Notes: generated from the letters alone by a model not told the origin. A stretch of DNA of 8,538 bases from Actinomycetota bacterium (GCA_005787665.1 SYAB01000282.1:1-8538); one strand, 5' to 3'. Shown: positions 1 through 6,632, counted from the first letter of the stretch. Numbers and translations are program-made.

Positions 1-598
1 CACCTATCCCTATGTCACCTCCTCCAACCCCACGGCGGGCGGTGCGGCGGTGGGGTCGGGAATCGGGCCGACCCGTATCACCACCGTGCTGGGAATCCTC
101 AAGGCCTACACCACCCGGGTGGGGTCGGGGCCGTTCCCCACCGAGTTGTTCGACGAGAACGGCGAGTACCTGGCCAAGACCGGTGGGGAGATTGGCGTGA
201 CGACCGGGCGGCGGCGCCGGTGCGGATGGTTCGACGCCGTCATCGCCCGCTATGCCACCCGCGTCAACGGCATCACCGACTACTTCCTGACCAAACTTGA
301 TGTGCTCTCGAGCCTCCAGACCGTGCCGGTCTGCGTGGGCTACACCGTGGACGGCAAGCGCACCGACGAGATGCCGATGACCCAGAGTGACATCGCCCGC
401 GCGGTGCCGGTGTACGAGGAACTGCCGGGCTGGTGGGAGGACATCTCCTCGGCGCGGGAGTTCGACGATCTTCCCGTGCGGGCTCGCGATTACGTGCTGC
501 GCCTGGAAGAGCTTGCCGGAGCACCGGTTTCCTGCATTGGGGTCGGACCGGGCCGCGACCAGACCATCGTGCGCCGCGACGTGCTGGCACCCAGGTGA
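1..598 (+). CDS. purA: Adenylosuccinate synthetase, C-terminal part (5' end outside window)
   Basis: This enzyme joins IMP and aspartate using GTP to give adenylosuccinate, the committed step from IMP to AMP, in the cytosol. The reading frame is open from position 2 and shows 198 residues up to TGA at 596-598, a little under half of a family member of about 430 residues. Seen in the translation: TSSNPTAGG close to the window edge, the conserved loop [16 protein letters not shown] (IMP and aspartate handling in the family), and LTKLDVL, whose TKxD element reads the guanine of GTP. The C-terminal part contains GYTVDGKR and [10 protein letters not shown], which are typical of PurA. The stop codon overlaps the GTG start of the next gene, so the two are probably translated together. 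An internal in-frame ATG does not exist near position 50; the GTG there is only an internal Val codon. Confidence 0.96.
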   Translation, partial: TYPYVTSSNPTAGGAAVGSGIGPTRITTVLGILKAYTTRVGSGPFPTELFDENGEYLAKTGGEIGVTTGRRRRCGWFDAVIARYATRVNGITDYFLTKLDVLSSLQTVPVCVGYTVDGKRTDEMPMTQSDIARAVPVYEELPGWWEDISSAREFDDLPVRARDYVLRLEELAGAPVSCIGVGPGRDQTIVRRDVLAPR

Positions 599-1224
599 GT
601 CGGGATCCGCGCGAACTCGATCCCGACTACGACAAACACGGGGGTTTCCCCCGGTTCCAGATCATCGATCCGCCAACGGGATTCGGTCGGTTCGTCGCGG
701 CCACCCGCCGGTTTCAGGATCTCGCGGTCTCGGCCGCCGACGTCGACTGGAACGACGCCGCCGCCCGGGTCGAGGAGTTGATCGCGATGCTGGGGCCGCA
801 CGCGGCCCCCGGCGGGGTGGCGCCGGCCGGCCGGGTGGCGAGCCTGCCCGGCGCCGGCAGCGTCATGATGCCGCCGTGGCAGATCCGTCGTTTCGATCCC
901 GAGCAGGTCGAGGTGGAGGTTCAGTTCAGCCGCTATCACGTCGGCGGCAACAACGCGGTGCACGGCGGGATGGTCGCGATGATGTTCGACATCATGTGCG
1001 GCGTGATCATTCACGCCATCGAGCGGCCGATCAGCCGCACCGCTTTCCTGCACGTCGACTACCGCAACGTCACCCCGATCGACGTGCCCTTATTGATGCG
1101 CGGTCGGGCCTCGAAAGTGGAGGGCCGCAAAACCTTCGTGACCGCGGAGCTCACCGGACCGGACGGCGCGCTGCTGGCCGAGGCCAACGGCCTGATGGTG
1201 CGTCTGCTGCCTGGGCAGCCCTGA
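595..1224 (+). CDS. PaaI-type hotdog-fold thioesterase family protein (Rv0356c-like)
   Basis: A 209-residue soluble protein. The C-terminal half is a hotdog domain: [16 protein letters not shown] (about residues 119-134) has the HGG turn at 123-125 followed by an acidic residue, Asp132, in the place where PaaI-type acyl-CoA thioesterases keep their catalytic Asp/Glu. It continues with the family strands [15 protein letters not shown] and [19 protein letters not shown]. The first roughly 85 residues (starting [20 protein letters not shown]) are an extension outside the core fold. I chose GTG at 595 because it overlaps the purA TGA in a GTGA arrangement and gives a sensible N-terminus; the earlier in-frame codons lie inside purA. 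M. tuberculosis has a similar gene, Rv0356c, at the same place beside purA, from memory. The acyl substrate is unknown, and enzymatic activity is inferred from the fold and motif only. Confidence 0.88.
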   Translation: MSRDPRELDPDYDKHGGFPRFQIIDPPTGFGRFVAATRRFQDLAVSAADVDWNDAAARVEELIAMLGPHAAPGGVAPAGRVASLPGAGSVMMPPWQIRRFDPEQVEVEVQFSRYHVGGNNAVHGGMVAMMFDIMCGVIIHAIERPISRTAFLHVDYRNVTPIDVPLLMRGRASKVEGRKTFVTAELTGPDGALLAEANGLMVRLLPGQP

Positions 1225-1275
1225 ACCGGGCGGGCCTTTCGGCGATCGCCGTTGGTGATGGGCCACACTGTCGGG

Positions 1276-1983
1276 GTGTCCGAACCCAACCCCACGCGAC
1301 TGCGCCACCTCACCACGCCCCGCTCCGCCGCGCTGGCGGGCGTGCTGTTCGCGGTGCTGTTCGCCCTGGTGATCTATTTGCTCCGCTCATCGTTGCCCGA
1401 AGGCGCGCAGCCGGGTTCGCAGTGGCTCGACACCGGCAACGACAAGATCCGGCTGGCCTCGGAGATCATGCCGTTCGCCGGGATCTCCTTCCTGTGGTTC
1501 ATCGCTGTCGTGCGGGCCAACCTCGGCCGCTATGAGGACCGCTTCTTCGCCACCGTGACCCTCGGCAGCGGGCTGCTGTTCCTGGCGATGATGTTCGCCT
1601 CCGCCGCGGTCGGCGCCGGCCTGGCCGAGAGTCGGCACTACAGCGGTGGCGGGCTGGCCGGCGGCGCGGTGGGGGTCTTCGGCCAGATGCTGCTGCTCAA
1701 ACTGTCCAAGGTCTACGCACTGAAGATGGCGGCGGTGTTCATGATGTCGCTGGCCACCATCTGGCTGCGCACCGGGCTGATGCCGAAGTGGCTGACGATC
1801 GTGACCTACCTGTCGGCGCTCGCGTTGATCATCGGCGGGGAGAAGAGCCTGTGGCTGACGATGGCATTCCCGGCCTGGGTGCTCATCGTCAGCGTGCTCT
1901 TCCTGGTGCGGTCGGGATGGTTCGAACATCGCGGCGAGGAGCACCAGCATCATCACCGCGAGCATGGCGACCAGCACCTCTGA
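1276..1983 (+). CDS. Six-helix integral membrane protein with histidine-rich C-terminal tail, unknown function
   Basis: I do not recognise a characterised family. The 235-residue product has about six hydrophobic helices (roughly residues 17-37, 64-80, 92-117, 148-165, 170-188 and 192-212). A polar segment lies between helices 1 and 2, and a Gly-rich stretch (SGGGLAGGAVGVFGQ) lies before helix 4. The end of the protein is unusual: in the last 18 residues there are seven histidines (EHRGEEHQHHHREHGDQHL), which could bind a metal on one side of the membrane. The GTG at 1276 follows a weak -10-like hexamer CACACT (1264-1269) by 6 nt; ATG at 1258 in the same frame would add six residues, and neither has a clear Shine-Dalgarno sequence. 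It lies 51 bp after the hotdog gene, so it may belong to the purA transcript. Its last 95 bp overlap the RND gene on the other strand. Confidence 0.82.
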   Translation: MSEPNPTRLRHLTTPRSAALAGVLFAVLFALVIYLLRSSLPEGAQPGSQWLDTGNDKIRLASEIMPFAGISFLWFIAVVRANLGRYEDRFFATVTLGSGLLFLAMMFASAAVGAGLAESRHYSGGGLAGGAVGVFGQMLLLKLSKVYALKMAAVFMMSLATIWLRTGLMPKWLTIVTYLSALALIIGGEKSLWLTMAFPAWVLIVSVLFLVRSGWFEHRGEEHQHHHREHGDQHL

Positions 1984-4150
1984 GCGCCGGTAGCTCGTCG
2001 GTCCGCTCAATGTCGTCGGGCCGGAAGGCCGGCCACCAAATCCGAGGGCCGATCAAGGTGAACAGCGCCGGGATGACGACGGTGCGTACGACGAAGGTGT
2101 CCAGCAGGATGCCCAGGCCGACGATGATGCCCAACTGGGTCAGCGCGATCAGCGGCAGCACACCGAGCACGCAGAACACCGCGGCCAGCACCAGTCCCGC
2201 GCTGGTGATCACCGCTCCGGTGGCCGACACCGCGCGCACGATGCCGCCGCGGGTGCCCCACATCGGTGTCTCCTCCTTGGCCCGGGTCACCAGGAAGATC
2301 GTGTAGTCCACGCCCAGAGCCACCAGGAACAGGAACGAGAACAACGGTGTGGTGTTGTCGAGCGCGGGAAAGCCGAGCAGATGGATGCTGACCCAGCTGC
2401 CCAGGCCGAGGGCGGCCAGGGTGGACAGCGCGGTGACACCGATCAGCACGAGCGGCGCCAGCGCCGCCCGCAGCAGCAGGTAGAGCACCGCGAGCACCAC
2501 GATGAGGATCGCCGGGATGATGACCTTCTGGTCGCGCACCGCGGTTCGCTTGGTGTCCAGAGCTTGTGCGTCCGTCCCGCCGACCAGACCCTGCGGGTCG
2601 GCCTTGCGTACCGAATCCCGCAGTGCGTCCACGGTTGTGAAGGCCTCGGGCGTCGCGGGCCCGGCGTCGAGCACCACCTGCCACTGGGTCAGGCCGGTCT
2701 CGGACACCCCGGCCGGCTGCACCGAGGCGACGCCCGGGGTGGCCTGGATGGCGGCGGCTACGGCGTCGGCGTTCTCGGTAGGGGCGATGACCCGGGTGGG
2801 ATCGGTCTGCCCGCTGGGGAAATGGTCGGCAAGGTTCTGGAAGCCGGTGACCGAGTCTGCCTTGACCCGGAACTGATCGATCAGTGACAGGCCGATGGGT
2901 GTGCCGATGATGCCGGTGGCCAGAACAGCCAGGCCCACGATCGAGGCTGTCGCGACCCGCCCGGCGTGACCGGACACCCAGTCGGCGACCCGGTGCCATG
3001 CCCCGGTGGTGGTGAGGTCCGCGCCATCGGCGCGAGGGATGAAGGGCCAGAACAACTTCGGGCCGAACAGAGCCAACAGCGGAGGCAATACCAACAGCAC
3101 GAAAATTGCCGCCACCACCAGGCCCGAGGCGGCCCCCACACCGAGGCTGCGGGTGGTGGGGGACTTCGCGAGCAGCAGCGTCAGCAGCGCCAGCACCACG
3201 GTCGCATTGCTCGCCACGATGGCCGGGCCGGCCCAGCGCACCGCGGTCTGCAGTGCCTCGCGATGGTCGGCCGCGGCGCTCTGTCGCCGGCCCGGCGGCT
3301 CCGTTGCGCTCTGTCGCCGGCCCGGCGGCTCCGTGCGACGTAACTCCTCCCGATATCGGGAGATCAGCAGCAGCGCGTAGTTGGTGCCCGCACCGAACAC
3401 CAGAACGCTGGTGATGCCCGACGTCGAGCCGTCCCCGCCCAGGCCGACGGCCTCGGCGACCGCCGCACCGACCACCGCGGCGATCCGGTCGGCGAAGGCG
3501 ATCACCAGCAGTGGCACCAGCCACAGCACGGGTGAGCGATAGGTGACGATCAGCAGCAGCGCCACGACACCGCCGATGACGGCCAGCAGGGTGACGTTCG
3601 CCCCGGAGAACGAGTTGGCGATATCGGCACCGAACGCCGGGCCGCCGGTCACGTTGGCCACCACCCCGTCGGGAAGTCCGTCGCGGGCGGCGTCGCGCAA
3701 AGCCGTGACCGTGTCGGACAGTTCGAAGCCGGTCAGGTCGCTCGTGAGGGCCAGCGGAGCCAGCGCCGCCTTGCCGTCGGCGGCGGGCAGCAACGGAATC
3801 GGGGGTCCCGGTGCGACCCCGCTCAGGCCCGCCATCCGGTCGCGGGCCTGCTGGGCGGAGGCAAGGTCCGTCGGCGACAGAACCGAGCCGTCGCTGCGGG
3901 TGATCACCAACAGCACCGGGGCGGTGTCCCCGCCCGGGAACTGCTTGAGCAGCTCGGCGACGCGAGCCGATTCCGCGGTCGGTGGCAGCACCACCGGGGA
4001 CTGCTGATCGGCGCCGGTCTGCGGAATCAGGCCCAGCAGTGCGCCGCCGATCGCCGCGACGACCAGTGCCAGTACCCAGGACCGGGGTCCGGAGACCAGT
4101 GCGCCGATGCGGTCCCAGAAGGCGGGGCGGGGCTCGGGTGCGCGATGCAT
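1889..4150 (-). CDS. MmpL-like RND family transporter
   Basis: A 753-residue inner-membrane exporter of the RND superfamily, MMPL (MmpL/ActII-3-like) branch, expected to use the proton gradient to export a lipid or drug; the substrate cannot be told from sequence. It has two repeated halves. In each, one helix is followed by a large extracytoplasmic domain (about 45-185 and 416-540) and then five helices (about 185-363 and 541-701). TM4 carries GAGTNYALLLISRYREEL (Asn257-Tyr258) and TM10 carries VALGVDYTIFLVTRAKEE (Asp615-Tyr616). MmpL3-type pumps have Asp-Tyr at both sites, so the first half has lost the Asp. Just after TM4 the decapeptide TEPPGRRQSA occurs twice in tandem (273-292). ATG at 4150 fits the family N-terminus (FWDRIGALVSGPRSWVLALV) and is 7 nt from a -10-like TAAGGT. 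It is divergent from marR, the likely regulator. There is no mmpS gene. The last 30 residues overlap the convergent membrane-protein gene. Confidence 0.93.
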   Translation of the reverse strand: MHRAPEPRPAFWDRIGALVSGPRSWVLALVVAAIGGALLGLIPQTGADQQSPVVLPPTAESARVAELLKQFPGGDTAPVLLVITRSDGSVLSPTDLASAQQARDRMAGLSGVAPGPPIPLLPAADGKAALAPLALTSDLTGFELSDTVTALRDAARDGLPDGVVANVTGGPAFGADIANSFSGANVTLLAVIGGVVALLLIVTYRSPVLWLVPLLVIAFADRIAAVVGAAVAEAVGLGGDGSTSGITSVLVFGAGTNYALLLISRYREELRRTEPPGRRQSATEPPGRRQSAAADHREALQTAVRWAGPAIVASNATVVLALLTLLLAKSPTTRSLGVGAASGLVVAAIFVLLVLPPLLALFGPKLFWPFIPRADGADLTTTGAWHRVADWVSGHAGRVATASIVGLAVLATGIIGTPIGLSLIDQFRVKADSVTGFQNLADHFPSGQTDPTRVIAPTENADAVAAAIQATPGVASVQPAGVSETGLTQWQVVLDAGPATPEAFTTVDALRDSVRKADPQGLVGGTDAQALDTKRTAVRDQKVIIPAILIVVLAVLYLLLRAALAPLVLIGVTALSTLAALGLGSWVSIHLLGFPALDNTTPLFSFLFLVALGVDYTIFLVTRAKEETPMWGTRGGIVRAVSATGAVITSAGLVLAAVFCVLGVLPLIALTQLGIIVGLGILLDTFVVRTVVIPALFTLIGPRIWWPAFRPDDIERTDELPALRGAGRHARGDDAGAPRRDVRTIPTAPGRAR
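3276..3334. repeat. 30-bp in-frame tandem direct repeat within the RND gene
   Basis: Two copies with 29 identical bases lie at 3276-3304 and 3306-3334, a period of 30 bp. Read on the minus strand they encode TEPPGRRQSA twice (residues 273-292), in the cytoplasmic loop expected between TM4 and TM5. Each copy holds a short inverted repeat CGCCG-GCC-CGGCG that could form a hairpin. The flanking protein runs smoothly as in relatives, roughly RYREELRR then DHREALQTAVRWAGPAI, so the repeat looks like an added insert. No further copy was noticed elsewhere in the window. Confidence 0.9.
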
Positions 4151-4157
4151 GCCCGCT

Positions 4158-4163
4158 ACCTTA
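4158..4163 (-). promoter_or_regulatory. Probable -10 element of the RND gene promoter
   Basis: Read on the minus strand the hexamer is TAAGGT, matching the mycobacterial TANNNT pattern. Only 7 nt separate it from the ATG at 4150, so transcription would begin at or within a base or two of the start codon (leaderless or nearly so). No convincing -35 hexamer is seen at the expected distance. It overlaps the outer arm of the inverted repeats in this region, which fits repression by the neighbouring MarR protein. Inferred from pattern only. Confidence 0.45.
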
Positions 4164-4165
4164 CC

Positions 4166-4184
4166 GTTAATTCATCTACTTAAC
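4166..4184. promoter_or_regulatory. Candidate MarR operator 1 (GTTAA-N9-TTAAC)
   Basis: An inverted repeat with perfect 5-bp arms, GTTAA at 4166-4170 and TTAAC at 4180-4184, spaced by 9 bases. The total length of 19 bp is typical for MarR dimer sites. It lies in the AT-rich gap between the divergent RND and marR genes, and its right arm shares bases with the proposed -35 of marR. A wider, weaker pairing of the same kind joins 4161-4170 with 4196-4205 (8 of 10 bases). Confidence 0.5.
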
Positions 4185-4208
4185 ATTTAATTTTTTTAAC
4201 GTTATGGT
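4180..4208 (+). promoter_or_regulatory. Predicted marR promoter (TTAACA, 17 bp, TATGGT)
   Basis: A -35-like TTAACA at 4180-4185 (five of six bases of TTGACA) is followed after 17 bp by TATGGT at 4203-4208, which fits the mycobacterial TANNNT -10. The expected start of transcription is about 7 nt after the -10, which falls on the A of the marR ATG at 4215. This predicts a leaderless mRNA, in agreement with the lack of a Shine-Dalgarno sequence in the 6 intervening bases. Confidence 0.55.
4181..4204. promoter_or_regulatory. Candidate MarR operator 2 (imperfect 10-bp arms, 4-bp spacer)
   Basis: The arms TAACATTTAA (4181-4190) and TTTAACGTTA (4195-4204) pair at 8 of 10 positions around TTTT. The site overlaps operator 1 by four bases (TAAC, 4181-4184). 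It fills the spacer between the proposed -35 and -10 of marR and reaches the -10 itself, so a protein bound here would block RNA polymerase. This predicts negative autoregulation. Assignment to MarR is by position and symmetry, not by a known consensus. Confidence 0.5.
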
Positions 4209-4214
4209 GATCGC

Positions 4215-4691
4215 ATGGACCACCGCAGCGAACTCGAGTCGGTGGTCGTCAACGATGTCAGGGCGCTCTCCGCCGCCTCGGATCGAATAGGCAGGGTCTT
4301 CGCCGCCGCCCACGACCTGTCGGCCAATGACCTCCGGGCGCTGTTGCACGTCATGGTCGCCGAACACGCCGGCGCGCCGCTGAGCGCCGGTGAACTGCGT
4401 GACCTGATGGGCATGTCCGGGGCGGCCATCACCTACCTCGTCGAGCGAATGATCGAGTCGGGTCACCTTCGGCGCGAATCCGACCCTGCCGACCGGCGCA
4501 AGGTCATCCTGAAATACGCCGAACACGGCGTGGCGGTGGGCAGACAGTTCTTCACGCCACTGGAGGACCAGACCCATCGGGCGTTGGCGGACCTTCCCGA
4601 CGAGGATCTGCGTGCAGCCCACCGGGTCCTCAACGGAGTGCTGATCGCCATGCGGTTCTTCGAGGACGACGTCGAATCCCAGCGCCGATAG
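4215..4691 (+). CDS. MarR-family transcriptional regulator
   Basis: A 158-residue DNA-binding protein of usual MarR length. It has a winged helix-turn-helix core: SANDLRALLHVMVAEHAGAPLSAGELRDLMGMSGAAITYLVERMIESGHL (about 36-85), with the recognition helix near 68-80. The wing RRESDPADRRKVIL (86-99) carries the family's D-x-R pattern in DPADRR. Flanking helices at both ends would form the dimer interface. MarR proteins usually repress their own gene and an adjacent divergent gene, and release DNA when a small ligand binds. Here the divergent neighbour is an RND exporter, and the space between holds inverted repeats, so control of that pump is the likely job; the ligand is unknown. The ATG at 4215 is preceded by no good ribosome site but by a -10 at leaderless distance. 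The ATPase gene starts 3 bp after the stop. Confidence 0.92.
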   Translation: MDHRSELESVVVNDVRALSAASDRIGRVFAAAHDLSANDLRALLHVMVAEHAGAPLSAGELRDLMGMSGAAITYLVERMIESGHLRRESDPADRRKVILKYAEHGVAVGRQFFTPLEDQTHRALADLPDEDLRAAHRVLNGVLIAMRFFEDDVESQRR

Positions 4692-4694
4692 GGT

Positions 4695-5822
4695 GTGCGC
4701 GTGATCGACACCCTCGCCGTGGCGAACTACCGGTCGCTACAGCGGCTGGTGGTGCCCCTTCGGCGCTGCACCGTCGTCGCCGGCCCCAATGGCAGCGGCA
4801 AGTCCAGCCTGTACCGGGCGTTGCGGCTGCTGGCGGATATGTCGCGCAACGGCGCGGTCAACGCGCTGGCCCGGGAGGGCGGACTGGCCTCCACGATGTG
4901 GGCCGGACCGGGCCGGCGCGGGCCGGTCAGTCTCAAACTGGGTTTCGCGGGTGAGAATTTCGGCTACGCCGTCGATCTGGGACTGCCGCAGGAGGGGAAT
5001 ACCGCCTTCGGACTCGATCCGGAGATCAAGGCGGAGGCGGTCTGGGCCGGACCGGTGCTGCGGCCCGCCGCACTCATGGCGGAACGGTCCGGGCCCCTCG
5101 TTCGGGTGCGCGGGGACGGGGGAGAGTGGCGGACCGCGGCCAGCGGCCTTCGCCCGTACGACAGCATGGTCAGCGAACTGGCCGATCCGCGGGAGGCCCC
5201 GGAATTGCTGGCGCTTCGGGAACTGATGCGATCCTGGCGGTTCTACGACCACGTCCGCACCGACGGATCGGCACCCGCGCGTCAGCCCCGGATCGGCACC
5301 CGCACCATGGTGCTGAGCCACGACGGTGCGGATCTGGCGGCCGCCTGGCAGACCATCGCCGAGATCGGCGACTCGGCGGCGCTGACCGAAGCGGTCGACG
5401 CCGCCTTCCCGGGCAGCCGCGCCACGGTGAGCGTCAGCGACGGCCGATTCGAGCTCACGCTGCAACAACCCGGGATGCGGCGACCGATGGCCGCTGCTGA
5501 ACTGTCTGACGGGACGCTGCGCTACCTGCTGTGGGTGGCGGCGCTGCTCTCTCCCCGCCCGCCCGGGCTGACCGTGCTCAACGAGCCGGAGGCCAGCCTG
5601 CACCCGGAACTGCTGCCCGCCCTCGCGGCACTGATCACCCGCGCTGCGGAGCGTTCGCAGGTCGTCGTCGTCACCCATGCGGGCGCTCTCGTCACCGCAC
5701 TGCGGGACCACGGGCCGGCAGAGACCGGTCTGTTGGAACTCGCCAAGCGGGACGGCCAGACGATGCTGCAAGGTCAGGGGATGCTTGACGAGCCGTCGTG
5801 GCACTGGCCCGGGCGGCACTGA
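4695..5822 (+). CDS. AAA family ATPase, RecF/SMC/OLD-like (AAA_21-type), no nuclease domain
   Basis: A 375-residue soluble P-loop ATPase of the ABC-like branch that includes RecF, SMC heads and OLD proteins. Seen motifs: N-terminal strand IDTLAVANYRSLQRLVVPL, Walker A GPNGSGKS (30-37), a signature-like ELSDGTLRYLLW (269-280), Walker B LTVLNEPEASLHPELL (292-307; Glu297 probable catalytic base) and the switch histidine in VVVVTHAGALV (His328). About 230 residues lie between Walker A and the signature. The protein ends about 45 residues after the switch histidine, so it lacks the TOPRIM nuclease domain of OLD enzymes. GTG at 4695 starts 3 bp after marR; a GTG at 4701, two codons on, has AGGG 7 nt upstream and may be the true start. 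Cotranscription with marR is likely. Its role is unknown; DNA repair, defence or regulation would all be guesses. No toxin or nuclease partner is adjacent. Confidence 0.87.
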   Translation: MRVIDTLAVANYRSLQRLVVPLRRCTVVAGPNGSGKSSLYRALRLLADMSRNGAVNALAREGGLASTMWAGPGRRGPVSLKLGFAGENFGYAVDLGLPQEGNTAFGLDPEIKAEAVWAGPVLRPAALMAERSGPLVRVRGDGGEWRTAASGLRPYDSMVSELADPREAPELLALRELMRSWRFYDHVRTDGSAPARQPRIGTRTMVLSHDGADLAAAWQTIAEIGDSAALTEAVDAAFPGSRATVSVSDGRFELTLQQPGMRRPMAAAELSDGTLRYLLWVAALLSPRPPGLTVLNEPEASLHPELLPALAALITRAAERSQVVVVTHAGALVTALRDHGPAETGLLELAKRDGQTMLQGQGMLDEPSWHWPGRH

Positions 5823-5830
5823 CGGCCGCC

Positions 5831-5836
5831 TATCCT
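5831..5836 (+). promoter_or_regulatory. Possible -10 element before the small membrane-anchored protein gene
   Basis: TATCCT fits the mycobacterial TANNNT pattern and lies 8 nt before the ATG at 5845, which would give an almost leaderless mRNA. The position expected for a -35 is G/C-only sequence, so the call is weak. Alternatively the gene is simply read through from the ATPase, 22 bp upstream. Confidence 0.35.
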
Positions 5837-5844
5837 TCTCGGCT

Positions 5845-6285
5845 ATGACAGAATCCGACGCCGAAGACCGGCCCACCCTGATGCCGGTTCTCACCGCGCT
5901 GGCGATCGTCGGGGTTGCGCTGATCGCGTTCTTCGTCGTCCGGATGCTCCGCGGCGACGTCCAACCCGACGAGGCCGGGGTGGGCCGCGCGGTGGTCGGC
6001 CAGAACGACGCGTTGCAGCGTGAGGACTACGCCGACTTCCGCACCTTCACCTGCGCGGCCCAGCAGGGTGCCGAGAGCCAGGTGCTCGCCGACCACCGGC
6101 AGTCCGTCCAGGCCAAGGGCGCTCGCTTCGTCGACGACGTCACCGGCCTCGCCGTCACCGGCGACCGGGCCACCGCGACCGTCGTCTATCACTTCGAGAA
6201 GTCCGCCGACGACAAGATCTCGGCGCCGATGACCTTCGCCCGGGAGGACGGCGAATGGAAGGTCTGCTCGCCGGGCCCCCGATGA
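5845..6285 (+). CDS. Membrane-anchored extracytoplasmic protein with NTF2/DUF4878-like domain
   Basis: A 146-residue protein with a short acidic cytoplasmic start (MTESDAEDRP), one hydrophobic helix (about 13-33, LMPVLTALAIVGVALIAFFVV) followed by RMLR, and an outward domain of about 110 residues. The domain begins with a helix-rich part (GRAVVGQNDALQREDYADFRTFTC) and ends with antiparallel strands (ATATVVYHFEKS, APMTFAREDGEWKVC). This helix-then-sheet order and the final GEWKVC are like small NTF2-fold (DUF4878 or lumazine-binding-like) proteins common in mycobacteria. Two cysteines, Cys70 and Cys141, are the only ones and could form a disulfide outside the membrane. I chose ATG at 5845 because earlier in-frame codons lie inside the ATPase gene. 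It is 22 bp after the ATPase stop and convergent, with 3 bp between, to the DUF202 pair. Function unknown. Confidence 0.82.
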   Translation: MTESDAEDRPTLMPVLTALAIVGVALIAFFVVRMLRGDVQPDEAGVGRAVVGQNDALQREDYADFRTFTCAAQQGAESQVLADHRQSVQAKGARFVDDVTGLAVTGDRATATVVYHFEKSADDKISAPMTFAREDGEWKVCSPGPR

Positions 6286-6288
6286 CGG

Positions 6289-6630
6289 CTATTCGCGGCC
6301 GAATTCGACCGCCACGCCCAATGCGATCACCGCGAGGATCACGACCATGAAGATCGTCGTCAGCGGAATGAGGTAGCGCGACAGCGGCGTCTGCGCGCTC
6401 TGCACCGTCCTCAGCACCCGCAGGTAACGCTGTCGTACCACGAACAACCCGGCGAGGCCGCCGAACACGACCATCGCGATGCCGGGAAGAACGGGGAAGT
6501 CTTCGGCGACGCTCCAGCGCACGCTCAGCGCACCGACCGCCACCACGCCCAGTGCGGTGCGTTGCCATGCCAGTGCGGTGCGCTCGGCCTGGGCGCCCAC
6601 GTCGAACAGTGCGCGGGGGTCCGACGGCAC
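6289..6630 (-). CDS. DUF202 family membrane protein (second of pair)
   Basis: A 113-residue membrane protein of the DUF202 (YidH-like) family. The family signature is seen near the N-terminus, AERTALAWQRTALG (15-28), leading into the first helix. The second helix is about 48-66 and the third about 86-108. It begins with GTG at 6630, only 2 nt after the TAG of the upstream DUF202 gene, so the two are surely one transcript and probably translationally coupled. The two products share the signature but differ elsewhere, as expected for an old duplication, and may form a heteromer; that is inference. M. tuberculosis has, as I recall, a similar adjacent pair (Rv2272/Rv2273). No biochemical function is established for the family in mycobacteria. 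Confidence 0.88.
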   Translation of the reverse strand: MPSDPRALFDVGAQAERTALAWQRTALGVVAVGALSVRWSVAEDFPVLPGIAMVVFGGLAGLFVVRQRYLRVLRTVQSAQTPLSRYLIPLTTIFMVVILAVIALGVAVEFGRE

Positions 6631-6632
6631 CG

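Noticed and set aside
387..1535. A 382-codon open frame on the plus strand across purA, the hotdog gene and the membrane protein gene
   Set aside because: It crosses three well-supported genes in another frame, and its product is Arg/Pro/Gly-rich with no recognisable domain, as expected for a shadow frame in GC-rich DNA.
2018..2034. GGCC-rich hairpin near the convergent gene ends, considered as a terminator
   Set aside because: The stem is only about four base pairs, has no U-tract, and lies within RND coding sequence.
2007..3524. A 505-codon minus-strand frame inside the RND gene
   Set aside because: It is an alternative frame of the transporter, made of Gly/Arg/His-rich sequence without helices or motifs; the 753-residue frame has clear RND motifs.
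4695..5822. ATPase as part of a known anti-phage system (OLD, Gabija or retron-type)
   Set aside because: There is no TOPRIM or HNH domain, no UvrD-like helicase, reverse transcriptase or other effector nearby, and the neighbours are housekeeping or efflux genes.
4737..5894. A 385-codon minus-strand frame opposite the ATPase gene
   Set aside because: The plus strand carries full Walker A, signature and Walker B motifs; the antisense product has none and is of biased composition.
6549..6582. Direct repeat of CCAGTGCGGTGCG in the DUF202 gene
   Set aside because: It simply encodes the repeated RTAL of the family signature ERTALAWQRTALG, so it is explained by the protein.
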